A DNA stretch of 13,668 nt from an uncultured bacterium (GTDB taxonomy: Bacteria; Verrucomicrobiota; Kiritimatiellia; CAIKKV01), in the NCBI GenBank assembly GCA_903828035.1, contig CAIKKV010000409.1:1-13668 (forward strand). The letters run 5' to 3'. Of the stretch, positions 1 to 6,968 are shown piece by piece. The stretch's first letter is position 1. Each line of letters starts with the position of its first letter. The notes beneath the pieces are model-generated. The model did no database searches, was not told the origin of the DNA, and saw only the letters and a program-made list of their open reading frames with translations. The position numbers were made by a program, and so were the translations under genes.

Positions 1-159
1 CATTCTGTACACAGGCCTCCCTCCCCCTGATCCCCTTTAAAAAACCGTCTACCAGCACGTTGTTAGACTTGTCAACACCCCATAATACTGATACGGATAT
101 ATAGATATATATTCTTATCCGGAAAGAACTGTACACAATCACCCCGGACGGAGGAGCAC
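1..159 (+). promoter_or_regulatory. dnaN leader with AT-rich tract and DnaA-box-like 9-mers
   Basis: This non-coding leader precedes dnaN. A markedly AT-rich stretch (about 82-118) stands out in an otherwise GC-rich window. Three kinds of 9-mer resemble the DnaA box TTATNCACA: TTGTCAACA at 69-77, TTATCCGGA at 115-123 (each about 7 of 9 against TTATCCACA), and CTGTACACA, which occurs twice, identically, at 5-13 and 129-137 (6 of 9). Spaces next to dnaN often carry oriC or DnaA-controlled promoters, so this could be the edge of an origin or the dnaN promoter region. No clear -35/-10 pair could be fixed. The role is inferred; the repeats and base composition are seen directly. Confidence 0.3.
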
Positions 160-1254
160 ATGAAGTTAAAAGTCGCCAAGGAACAGATTTTAAAGGGCCT
201 GCAGATAACCCAGGGCGTTATCGGATCCCGCAGCACCCTTCCCATCCTTTCGAACGTGCTTCTTGAAACGGAAGGCGATCGCCTCTGGCTGACCTCCACC
301 GATCTTGAGGTCAGCGTCAAGTGCTCCATTCCCGCCGAGATTGAAGAAGGGGGCAGCACCACGCTTCCCGCCAAGAAATTGTTCAGCATCATTCGCGAGC
401 TGGCGTCCTCCGAGCTGGCCATGGAGGTGGACGAGAAAAATTCCGCCTCCATCACCTGCGGCTCCTCGTTTTTCAAAATCCTGGGGTTGCCCCGGGAAGA
501 GTTTCCCCCTCTCCCCAAGCTGGACGCCGGGTTTGCCTACACCCTCGATCAGGCCGTCCTGAAAGACATGCTGTCCAAGACCGCCTACGCCGCCTCTTCC
601 GATGAGACCCGCCAGTTTCTGAACGGGGTTCTTTTAAGCTTTAAAAACGACAAGCTGACCGCGGTGGCGACCGACGGGCGGCGGCTGGCCCTGATCGAAC
701 ATGAGATGGAGTGCCCCAAGGACGCGGAAGGCGACATCATTGTGCCTTCCAAGGCCGTGAATGAGCTGTTGCACAGCCTCGGCAACGAGGGAACCATCAA
801 GATCCGGGCGGTCAAAAACCAGATCACCTTCGAGTTTGGGGACCAGGTGCTGTTTTCAAAGCTGATTGAAGGGAATTATCCGAATTTCCGTCAGGTGATT
901 CCCTCCCAGGCGGAGCATCGCATCCAGATTGAGCGGGAAACCCTGCTGTCCGCGGTTAAACGCGTGGCCTTGCTGACCAGCGACCGCTCCAATTCCGTCA
1001 AACTGACCTTTGCCAAGAACAAGGTCGAAGTGAGCGCCCAAACCCAGGATATCGGCGAAGCCCACGAAAGCATTCCGATCAAGTTCACCGGCGCGGAGCT
1101 GAATGTGGCGTTCAACCCCGAGTTCATCATGGATCCGCTTCGGCATCTGACCTCGGATGAAGTCTACCTGGAGTTCAATGACGAATTGAGCCCGGGCGTC
1201 ATCAAGTGCGATACGCCGTTCCTGTACGTGCTGATGCCGATGCGCATTGGATAA
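160..1254 (+). CDS. dnaN: DNA polymerase III subunit beta (sliding clamp)
   Basis: This is the beta sliding clamp, a ring-shaped homodimer that encircles DNA and tethers the replicative polymerase and many repair proteins in the cytoplasm. The 364-residue length is close to the usual 366. The N terminus (MKLKVAKEQILKGL), the ATDGRRLA motif at residues 170-177 and the C-terminal end YVLMPMRIG are typical, and the three repeated clamp domains (about 120 residues each) fit the length. The ATG is chosen because GGAGGAG at 150-156 sits three bases upstream, and the protein starts as family members do. A sugar kinase begins 25 bp after the stop with its own strong ribosome site, so the two are probably co-transcribed. 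recF, a common downstream neighbour, is not here. Identification is very secure. Confidence 0.97.
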   Translation: MKLKVAKEQILKGLQITQGVIGSRSTLPILSNVLLETEGDRLWLTSTDLEVSVKCSIPAEIEEGGSTTLPAKKLFSIIRELASSELAMEVDEKNSASITCGSSFFKILGLPREEFPPLPKLDAGFAYTLDQAVLKDMLSKTAYAASSDETRQFLNGVLLSFKNDKLTAVATDGRRLALIEHEMECPKDAEGDIIVPSKAVNELLHSLGNEGTIKIRAVKNQITFEFGDQVLFSKLIEGNYPNFRQVIPSQAEHRIQIERETLLSAVKRVALLTSDRSNSVKLTFAKNKVEVSAQTQDIGEAHESIPIKFTGAELNVAFNPEFIMDPLRHLTSDEVYLEFNDELSPGVIKCDTPFLYVLMPMRIG

Positions 1255-1279
1255 TCAAGTGTCTTAAGAAGGAGCCCTC

Positions 1280-2359
1280 ATGAATCTCTCGCTTCGTCCT
1301 AACTGTGCCTATGACCTCCTCGTCCCCACCAGCATGGGCGTTCGTCTCACTCCCGTTGACGGCCAGCCCTTCCACTGCAGCGACACCTTTAAAATGCAGG
1401 TGACCAGCGCGGAAACCAATGTGGCCAGCGTTTCCTCCTTCCTCGGACTCAAGGTCAAGGTGCTCACCACGTTCGTCAAGGATAGCCCGGTAGCCCGCAT
1501 GATCAAGGATGGCCTGGCTGCCCGCCACATGGATTACGAGGGCAAGGAAGTGGCTCAGGGGGGCCCCTGGGGCTATCGCCACCAGTTCAACCTGGCGGAC
1601 AGCGGATTTGGCACACGCGGCCCGCGCGTCCAGAACGATCGCGCCGGCGAAGTCGGCCGCACGTTGAACGTCAAGGATTTCGATCTCGACCGCATTTTCG
1701 GCAAGGAAGGCGTGCAGATCGTCCATCTTTCCGGCCTGATCGGCGCCCTGTCCCCCGAAACCAGCACCTTCTGCCTGGAACTGGCCCGGGCCGCCAAGAA
1801 GTACGGCACCCGCATTGCGTTCGACCTCAACTACCGCGATTCCTTCTGGAAGGGCCGCGAGCAGGAATTGCGCGCCATTTTCACCGAAATTGCCGGCGTT
1901 GCCGACATCCTGGTTGGCAATGAAGAGGATTTCCAGCTTTGCCTGGGCATCAAGGGACCGGAAGCCGGCGGCAAGGGCGTGGGAACCAAGATTGACAGCT
2001 TCAAGGAAATGATTGGCCGCGTGAAAGCCGCCTTCCCGAACGCGTCTGTCTACGGCACCACGCTGCGCGAAGTCGAGGACGCCAATTGCCACCGGTGGGG
2101 CGCCATCATGGCGGAAGGATCCAACTGGTATGTGGTGGAGCCCCGCGAGATCGGCGTCTTGGACCGCATCGGCGGCGGCGACGGATTCGTGGGCGGCATG
2201 CTGTATGCCATCCTGAAGGGCTGGGAGCCCCAGAAGTGGATCCAGTTCGGCTGGGCCTGCGGCGCCCTGGCCACCACCATGCTGACCGATTACGCCCAGC
2301 CGGCCGACGAAGAGCAGGTCTGGAGCGTCTGGTCGGGCAATGCGCGGGTCAAGCGGTAA
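1280..2359 (+). CDS. PfkB-family sugar kinase, 2-keto-3-deoxygluconate kinase-like
   Basis: This is a ribokinase/PfkB-fold kinase of 359 residues. Its whole-length pattern resembles the KdgK-type enzymes that phosphorylate 2-keto-3-deoxygluconate, the entry step from uronate (pectin, alginate) breakdown into central metabolism. Seen directly: FDLNYR at residues 181-186, a GNEEDF segment in the middle, the catalytic-loop motif DRIGGGDGF with the probable base Asp301, and an ARVKR C terminus. The start is supported by AAGAAGGAG at 1266-1274, five bases from ATG. One oddity is the N-terminal PfkB signature, usually GGxxxNxA, which here reads TSAETNVA (42-49): the glycine pair is missing while Asn47 is kept. 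The residue after the catalytic Asp is Gly rather than the more common Ser or Ala. Substrate is inferred; a different sugar acid is possible. Confidence 0.85.
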   Translation: MNLSLRPNCAYDLLVPTSMGVRLTPVDGQPFHCSDTFKMQVTSAETNVASVSSFLGLKVKVLTTFVKDSPVARMIKDGLAARHMDYEGKEVAQGGPWGYRHQFNLADSGFGTRGPRVQNDRAGEVGRTLNVKDFDLDRIFGKEGVQIVHLSGLIGALSPETSTFCLELARAAKKYGTRIAFDLNYRDSFWKGREQELRAIFTEIAGVADILVGNEEDFQLCLGIKGPEAGGKGVGTKIDSFKEMIGRVKAAFPNASVYGTTLREVEDANCHRWGAIMAEGSNWYVVEPREIGVLDRIGGGDGFVGGMLYAILKGWEPQKWIQFGWACGALATTMLTDYAQPADEEQVWSVWSGNARVKR

Positions 2360-2406
2360 GAAGGACTTGTCTTTCAGGCCGCTAATTGATAAGGTTTTTA
2401 AGTTTT

Positions 2407-2421
2407 GTGGCTTTAAGCCAC
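2407..2421. repeat. short perfect palindrome upstream of tRNA-Gln
   Basis: GTGGCTTTAAGCCAC can fold as a five-base-pair stem (GTGGC/GCCAC) with a TTTAA loop. It ends six bases before the tRNA. It lacks a following T tract on either strand, so it is not a convincing terminator for the kinase gene. It could be an operator or a processing signal, or it could be incidental. Confidence 0.3.
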
Positions 2422-2426
2422 CCATC

Positions 2427-2500
2427 TGCCCGATGGTGTAATGGTAGCACAACAGACTCTGAATCTGTTTGTCAAGGTTCAAGTCCTTGTCGGGCAACCA
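2427..2500 (+). tRNA. tRNA-Gln (anticodon CTG)
   Basis: A complete 74-nt tRNA including an encoded CCA end (2498-2500). The acceptor arms TGCCCGA (2427-2433) and TCGGGCA (2490-2496) pair fully, with discriminator A2497. The anticodon stem ACAGA/TCTGT encloses the loop CTCTGAA, placing anticodon CTG at 2459-2461, which reads CAG for glutamine. The T arm CAAGG-TTCAAGT-CCTTG is canonical, and the D loop carries the usual GG in ATGGTAG. It lies between the kinase gene and the convergent minus-strand DUF4832 gene. No integrase, and no second copy of its 3' end, was noticed in the window. Confidence 0.97.
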
Positions 2501-2548
2501 AGCGCATGCATGTTTTTTCTGACTGATTCCCCTTTATAGAGCCATACG

Positions 2549-4099
2549 CTAGTCCCGGCCCCTCACTAGGATCGAGCCGAGCCTGCCGGCACCGCGTCCG
2601 CCCCTGTCGATCCACTCGACGTTGTTCGCCAGCCGGATGGCATAGTCGGGCAGAAGGCGCAAACGGTCCCGGCCGTCCGGTATCCACAGGGCCAGGGTCC
2701 ACTCCCCCGGCCGCATGCCGGCGGGGAGGGCGGCCGCGGCTGCGATCCGGTGGGTCAGTGGCCGAAAGTCCGGATTGCCCGGTCGATAGGGCTGGAGCGT
2801 CCGCGCATTCACGCCGGTCGGGATCTCGATGGTCTCTCCGCTGGCGTGCACGAGCACGAAGTAGATCTGGCGCGGGTTGACGGGGGCCGCAAAGCCCCGG
2901 TTGATCAGGTCCAACTCGATGTGCAGCGTTCCGCCGGGCTGGACCACGCTGTCGAAACGCGCCGTCTGCGCCTCCAGACGATAGCCCAGATGGTCCCGGA
3001 TATACTCAAATGCGGTGCGGCGGGCGCCGTCGAAATAATCCGGCGAAAACGGGAAGCGGCCGGCCTCCAGTCCGGCCGCCGTGATCGGCGTCTCCTTCCA
3101 CGCGTCGATGACGCCGTAGATCGGTTTCTCCAGGCCGGAAAACCCATGGACATAGCTGAAGGTGGAGTAGTGCTGGAGGCGGAAGCGCTCGATCGCCCTG
3201 GCCGCCGAGCTGAAGGTCAGGTCGAGGCCGTGATGCGGAGCCGGGTTGAGCGGATCCGGTAGCGGGACCTGCGACGACCAGAACAGCTCGCCATCCACGG
3301 GGAGGAAGGGCGCTTCGCGGGTGAGGTAGTCAAACTCCCGGTTGCCCGGTGCGGCGTAGAGCGGCGGATCCGGAAACGTGCCGCCGTCGCTGGCATTGGC
3401 GAGGGTGCCATCGTTAAAGAAGCCGATCTTCGCCGCCGGCCGCTGCGAACCGGCCGTCTCCGCCGTAACCTCCTCCAGGCAGCCGAGGAACTCGAGGTTT
3501 TTCCTTTTGTAGTCCATCCGCCGCATCATGGTGAAGCGATCGGGCGGCAGGAGGTCGAGCGTCGCCCGGACAATCGCAGCCGTCTTCGCAACCTCCTTCT
3601 CGGTTCCCTGAACGGCGGCATGAAACTCGCCCCAGAGCCCGACCCATCCGATCTGCAAGACATAGATCACGTCCCAGTTGCGGTCGAGCACCGGCTTCAG
3701 CTGCTGTATGTGCGCGCAAATCCGCTCCGCGGAGGGACCGTGTGAAACGCCGTCAAACTCGTACGCAAAGCGCAGGAGGAACTTGGCCCCGATCCCGAGC
3801 CCGCGAAGACGGTCGAAGTCCCGCTGGATGGCGTCCAGTTTTTCCCGGGACAGCGGCGAGTCGTGGAACTGGGTCAGGTAGCAGTAGCCCTGGCCGACGG
3901 ACACGCCATCGGCGCGCCATTCGTGAAAGGGCCAGCGCGAGCTGTCCGCACCGTGCTTGACTTCGTCACTCGCGAGGCGGCCGGTTCCGAGCTCGAAGCG
4001 GAGTCCGCGCTCGGGATTCATCAGGCCCTTGCGCCCGCCCGGGTCGGTTGGCCGGATGCCCCGGTAATGGACGGGGGAGCGCTCAACGACAGGTTTCAT
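2549..4099 (-). CDS. DUF4874/DUF4832 domain protein
   Basis: A 516-residue protein matching the pairing of DUF4874 (N-terminal) and DUF4832. Seen in order: NPERGLR at 28-34, LRFAYEF at 109-115, HIQQLKPVL at 130-138 and GWVGLWGE at 151-158. These fit the DUF4874 pattern, which resembles a TIM-barrel glycosidase-like fold. FFNDGT at about 227-232, PVDGEL at 267-272 and LGYRLEA at 371-377 fit DUF4832. A beta-rich tail of about 135 residues follows. No signal peptide is seen, so it is probably cytoplasmic. Biochemical function of the family is unknown; a sugar-related role is inferred. The start ATG is preceded by GAGGAGAA and overlaps the stop of the upstream fragment (ATGA), indicating translational coupling. 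The gene ends 48 bp from the oppositely oriented tRNA-Gln. Confidence 0.85.
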   Translation of the reverse strand: MKPVVERSPVHYRGIRPTDPGGRKGLMNPERGLRFELGTGRLASDEVKHGADSSRWPFHEWRADGVSVGQGYCYLTQFHDSPLSREKLDAIQRDFDRLRGLGIGAKFLLRFAYEFDGVSHGPSAERICAHIQQLKPVLDRNWDVIYVLQIGWVGLWGEFHAAVQGTEKEVAKTAAIVRATLDLLPPDRFTMMRRMDYKRKNLEFLGCLEEVTAETAGSQRPAAKIGFFNDGTLANASDGGTFPDPPLYAAPGNREFDYLTREAPFLPVDGELFWSSQVPLPDPLNPAPHHGLDLTFSSAARAIERFRLQHYSTFSYVHGFSGLEKPIYGVIDAWKETPITAAGLEAGRFPFSPDYFDGARRTAFEYIRDHLGYRLEAQTARFDSVVQPGGTLHIELDLINRGFAAPVNPRQIYFVLVHASGETIEIPTGVNARTLQPYRPGNPDFRPLTHRIAAAAALPAGMRPGEWTLALWIPDGRDRLRLLPDYAIRLANNVEWIDRGGRGAGRLGSILVRGRD

Positions 4100-4428
4100 T
4101 GTTTCTCCTCGAGGTAAAGGCAGTTCTGCACGGCTCGGGCTCCCGCGCGGTCAAAACGCCGGTTATCGCCGGGATGGCTGACCCGTTCCAGCCCTTTGGC
4201 GGGGTTGCGGATCAGCAGGGTGCAGGAACCGCCCCCGTCCGGCGAAACCACGTCCGTGCAGCCCGCCGCCTTCAGGAGAGGGCCTTCGCCGCAGAAAGGG
4301 ATCCCGGGGGTCTCGTTCTTGAATCGCCCGTCAGCCACCTGGAACATGACCAGACTCCATTGTTCATGACGTTCTCGCGTCTCGCCGCCCTGCGTTCGGG
4401 CTTCACGCGTGGATACCGGAGCGATATC
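4096..4428 (-). pseudogene. C-terminal remnant of a phosphodiester glycosidase (NAGPA-type) protein
   Basis: The open frame ends in TGA overlapping the ATG of the DUF4832 gene. Its longest ATG-started reading is 83 residues from 4347, but the frame is open back to a TAA at 4429-4431. Recognisable NAGPA (PF09992) features are a strand like WSLVMFQVADGR, the hallmark DGGGSCTL, then an arginine-rich segment ending ARAVQNCLYL, the usual close of the domain. The ARTQGG stretch upstream of the ATG also looks like family sequence, so homology extends beyond the apparent start. A full domain is roughly 200 residues or more; only about 110 are present, so the N-terminal half is missing. TGGAG six bases before the 4347 ATG could still drive a short product. 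Family assignment is from motif recognition; the truncation is seen directly. Confidence 0.6.
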
Positions 4429-4490
4429 TTAGTCTACCGCGCCGTTTGTGTCATTAAAAGAGGAGGCCCCGCCCGGGAAGCGTCGTCCTC

Positions 4491-4746
4491 TTAGCGCAAG
4501 ACGATCAGGGCGCCTTTGGAAGGCCGGGACAGCACGACCTTTTTTGCGATGGTATCGTATTTCAAGCGCCAGTGGGCCGGCGTTGCTGACCGTCGTCAGG
4601 TCCGTGGTCCGGAAGGGTCCGCTCAAGGTTTCGGCGCCGGTGCTATCGGCGTCCGCGACGATCAGATCCCGCGAATTGCCGGGGCGCGGGTGAGAGACGC
4701 CGTTCGGGGCGATCCGCAGGGTCCCATCCAGCGCGACGCTCCCGTC
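4491..4746 (-). pseudogene. Frameshifted C-terminal remnant of a probable beta-rich (secreted-type) protein
   Basis: From about 4746 downward one minus frame reads ALDGTLRIAP, then GNSRDLIVADA, then SNAGPLAL, a spacing and composition like the C-terminal beta-strand repeats of PVC autotransporter-associated or PEP-CTERM-type proteins. At 4563 the sense continues in another frame: skipping one base joins GPLAL to KYDTIAKKVVL and ends ALIVLR with TAA at 4491-4493, a natural-looking terminus. In the original frame the sequence becomes arginine-rich and low in sense until TAA at 4429-4431. This fits a one-base insertion in an already truncated gene. It lies just upstream of the NAGPA remnant in the same orientation, suggesting an eroded operon. 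The parent family is a guess. Confidence 0.35.
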
Positions 4747-5150
4747 ACGCGGATGGCCGTGTGTGTGGGCCCGGGCAGCACGGCTAGCCTTCACGGGCCC
4801 AAGAAGGTGTGAAGGCCGCCGATTTCCGCGCCCGGTTGGAGAAGGGCGATCTTGTCGGCTGCCAAGGCCCTGAGGATGCAACCGACGGATCGAGTGCTGG
4901 ATTTACGCTCCGCAGCTGCTGTCCCATGGCCCAGCGGCAAGAGGAAGGAAAACCGGCGGACGAGGACGACATCCGCAAGTGCCTTGCCGCCTTTCCTCGC
5001 AAAGCCGAGGAGTGGCCGGACCTGATGAAGTCGTTGCGGGCAGACCTTGGCGCCGCAGCGCCGCCTCCGGAAGTGCTTCTTTTCCCCCCGGCGAGGGGGA
5101 ACGCTTTTTCCTCCAAATCGGGTTTAAGCAGGTATTTTTCCTCTGGAGGA
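4747..5150. other. Gene-poor stretch with no supported gene
   Basis: About 400 bp without a convincing gene. A + frame opened by GTG at 4809 runs to 5276 (155 codons). It would overlap the PhoU-like gene by 35 bp, has a poorly spaced ribosome site, and contains a terminator-like hairpin. Its middle part (ADEDDIRKCLAAFPRKAEEW, about 4958-5017) has natural-looking composition and may be a fragment of a lost + strand gene, but I recognise no family. The minus frames are arginine- and serine-rich shadows. With the flanking remnants, this reads as decayed coding DNA. Confidence 0.4.
5082..5109 (+). terminator. Rho-independent terminator-like hairpin
   Basis: TTCCCCC (5082-5088) pairs perfectly with GGGGGAA (5095-5101) around a six-base loop, followed by CGC and TTTTT (5105-5109). 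The three-base gap before a short T run makes it imperfect. It faces the + strand and sits about 40 bp before the promoter-like site of the phosphate genes. There it would block read-through into them or mark the end of a lost + strand gene. Confidence 0.4.
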
Positions 5151-5179
5151 TTGATTTTAAGGCGTAGGCGTGATTTAAT
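5151..5179 (+). promoter_or_regulatory. Sigma70-type extended -10 promoter for the phosphate genes
   Basis: TTGATT (5151-5156) and TTTAAT (5174-5179) are separated by 17 bp, and TG at 5171-5172 gives an extended -10. Matches are 4 of 6 and 5 of 6 to the sigma70 consensus. Transcription would start near 5186, leaving a leader of about 55 nt before the ATG at 5242. The region is locally AT-rich. No clear Pho box was recognised. Assignment is by pattern only. Confidence 0.45.
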
Positions 5180-5241
5180 GTCAAATCTTGAAATGGACTC
5201 CGTATGGATTCCAGCGGACGTGCGGGCGAGAGGAAGACAGC

Positions 5242-5871
5242 ATGAAAGCGTTGCGCCGATTATTCGGATACGATGACAAGTTTTTCGATCTTTTGGAGGC
5301 CAGCGCCGTGGCGGCGCAAAACAGCGTTCACTTGCTGGCCCAGATGATCAGCCAGCCGGCGGGGCTGCCCACGCTCGACGAGTTTATCTTGTCCCGCCGC
5401 AAGGACAAGAAGATCACGGAAACCATCACCGAAGAATTGTGCCGCACGTTCGTGACCCCCCTGGAGCGCGAGGACATCGAGGCGCTATCCATCGCCTTGT
5501 ACAAGATTCCGAAGACGTGCGAGAAGTTCGGCGAGAAGTACCTGTTGTGCGACGACCAGATTCGCGGCGTCAATTTCTCCGAGCAGGTCAAGCTGCTCGG
5601 GGAGGCGGTGAATACGGTCGTGCAGATGGTCCGGCGCCTCCGCACGAAATCCAACCTCGAAATCGTCAAGGATGACAACGACCGGCTGCACCACTTGGAA
5701 GGCCAGGCGGATAAAGTCATGCTGGCTTTGATCCGGGAGCTTTACAGCGGCAAGCACGACACGCTGAAAGTCATTATCCTGCTGGATCTTTACGAAATGC
5801 TGGAGCGGTGTGTCGACCGGTGCCGCGACGCGGGCAACGTGGTGTTTCAAATCGTGCTCAAGCATTCCTGA
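5242..5871 (+). CDS. DUF47/PhoU-like phosphate transport accessory protein
   Basis: A 209-residue all-helical protein of the PhoU-like DUF47 family (PF01865), which regulates or assists PiT-type phosphate transporters from the cytoplasmic side. Seen directly: the opening RLFGYDDKFFDLL, the acidic motif LEREDIEAL at residues 74-82, and a second acidic segment LYEMLERCVDRCRDAGNVV at 183-201. The acidic motifs match the pattern in which PhoU proteins bind metal. Length is typical for the family. The frame is open upstream to 5188, but the ATG at 5242 is preferred: AGGAAG (5231-5236) lies five bases before it and homologues start this way. The PiT transporter gene begins 26 bp after the stop, the classic DUF47-PiT operon arrangement, which strongly supports function. 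Confidence 0.92.
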   Translation: MKALRRLFGYDDKFFDLLEASAVAAQNSVHLLAQMISQPAGLPTLDEFILSRRKDKKITETITEELCRTFVTPLEREDIEALSIALYKIPKTCEKFGEKYLLCDDQIRGVNFSEQVKLLGEAVNTVVQMVRRLRTKSNLEIVKDDNDRLHHLEGQADKVMLALIRELYSGKHDTLKVIILLDLYEMLERCVDRCRDAGNVVFQIVLKHS

Positions 5872-5897
5872 GGCGCTCAAGCTACCCCTAAGGCAAC

Positions 5898-6968
5898 ATG
5901 ACACTCATTCTCATAGGCGTCGTCATCGCGCTGGCGTTTGAATACATCAACGGCTTCCACGACACCGCGATCGCCATCGCCACCAGCATTTCGACCAAGG
6001 TCCTGACCCCACGACAGGCCGTTATTCTTGCCGCGCTCTGCAATCTGGGAGGCGCCCTGGTGGGGGCCACCGTGGCCAGCACCATTGGCAAGGGCCTGGT
6101 TGAAACCTCCAGCGTGACGCCGGAAACCATCGTGTGCGCGCTGCTGGGCGCCATCCTGTGGAACCTGCTCACCTGGTGGCTGGGCCTGCCCTCGAGCTCG
6201 AGCCACGCCCTGATTGGCGGCTTGTGCGGGGCCGCCCTCGCCGCTTCACACGATAACTTCGCCTGTATCCGCTGGGCGGTCCTGAATCCGGCCACCGGCA
6301 AAATGGAGGGCCTGCTGCACAAGGTCATTGTTCCCATGTTCACGGCGCCCGTCGTCGGGTTTGCCGCGGGCTTCCTGCTGATGTGGGCGCTGGTCCTGCT
6401 GGTCAATCGCATGCGGCCGCGGGTGATCAACCTTGTGTTCGGAAAGCTGCAACTCGTTAGCGCGGCCTGGATGGGCTTCAGCCACGGCACCAACGACGCG
6501 CAGAAAACCATGGGAATCATCGCGCTGCTGCTTCTCACGGGAACCCGCAGCGGCGCCTTTGACCACGTGTCCCCGATGTTCGAGTTTTTACGGACGCCGG
6601 AGTTCAAGGTCGCCTTCTGGGTCAAGATGATGTGCGCGGTAACCATATCGCTGGGAACGGCGTTCGGCGGGTGGCGAATCATCCGGACGCTTGGCAACAA
6701 GGTCGTGCGCATGCAGCCTATTCACGGATTCGCGGCCCAGACGACCGCGGCGGCGGTGATTCACATCGCGACCCAGTGGGGCATTCCGCTTTCCACCACG
6801 CATGTCGCCTCCACGGCGATCATGGGCGTCGGCTGCACCAAGCGGATGAGCGCGGTCAAGTGGGGCGTCGTGGGCCGCATTCTCTGGGCGTGGGTGCTTA
6901 CGCTGCCCGTCACCGGCCTTCTCGCCTACTGGCTCCAGAAGGCCGTATTAGTCTTTTATCACCGCTGA
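5898..6968 (+). CDS. PiT-family inorganic phosphate transporter
   Basis: A 356-residue inner-membrane symporter of the PHO4/PiT family (PF01384) that takes up inorganic phosphate with a cation. The chain is strongly hydrophobic with many predicted membrane segments, and it has the duplicated family signature: NGFHDTAIAIAT at residues 18-29 and HGTNDAQKTMG at about 196-206. Loops such as SSSSHALIGG and PLSTTHVASTAIMG are also characteristic. AAGG four bases upstream supports the ATG. The preceding gene encodes its DUF47 partner. One oddity is residue 25, normally Asn in the first signature (D-x-A-N), which is Ile here (codon ATC, one base from AAC). The 3' end overlaps the convergent minus-strand gene by 10 bp. 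Ion coupling (proton or sodium) cannot be told from the sequence. Confidence 0.94.
   Translation: MTLILIGVVIALAFEYINGFHDTAIAIATSISTKVLTPRQAVILAALCNLGGALVGATVASTIGKGLVETSSVTPETIVCALLGAILWNLLTWWLGLPSSSSHALIGGLCGAALAASHDNFACIRWAVLNPATGKMEGLLHKVIVPMFTAPVVGFAAGFLLMWALVLLVNRMRPRVINLVFGKLQLVSAAWMGFSHGTNDAQKTMGIIALLLLTGTRSGAFDHVSPMFEFLRTPEFKVAFWVKMMCAVTISLGTAFGGWRIIRTLGNKVVRMQPIHGFAAQTTAAAVIHIATQWGIPLSTTHVASTAIMGVGCTKRMSAVKWGVVGRILWAWVLTLPVTGLLAYWLQKAVLVFYHR

Noticed and set aside
1202..2497. Long minus-strand open frame opposite the kinase gene
   Set aside because: It is antisense to dnaN's end, the whole KDG-kinase-like gene and the tRNA. Its open state follows from the GC-rich codon use of the real gene, and no domain is visible.
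2501..2520. T6 run (2513-2518) after the tRNA as a terminator
   Set aside because: Only a tiny CATGCATG palindrome precedes it, with no real stem and loop.
2427..5240. Genomic island inserted at the tRNA-Gln 3' end
   Set aside because: A tRNA beside accessory and decayed genes fits the idea, but no integrase and no direct repeat of the tRNA 3' end were seen.
4809..5276. 155-codon + frame starting with GTG
   Set aside because: It overlaps the PhoU-like gene start, contains a terminator hairpin and a promoter-like site, and its ribosome site is too close to the start. At most it holds a fragment of a lost gene.
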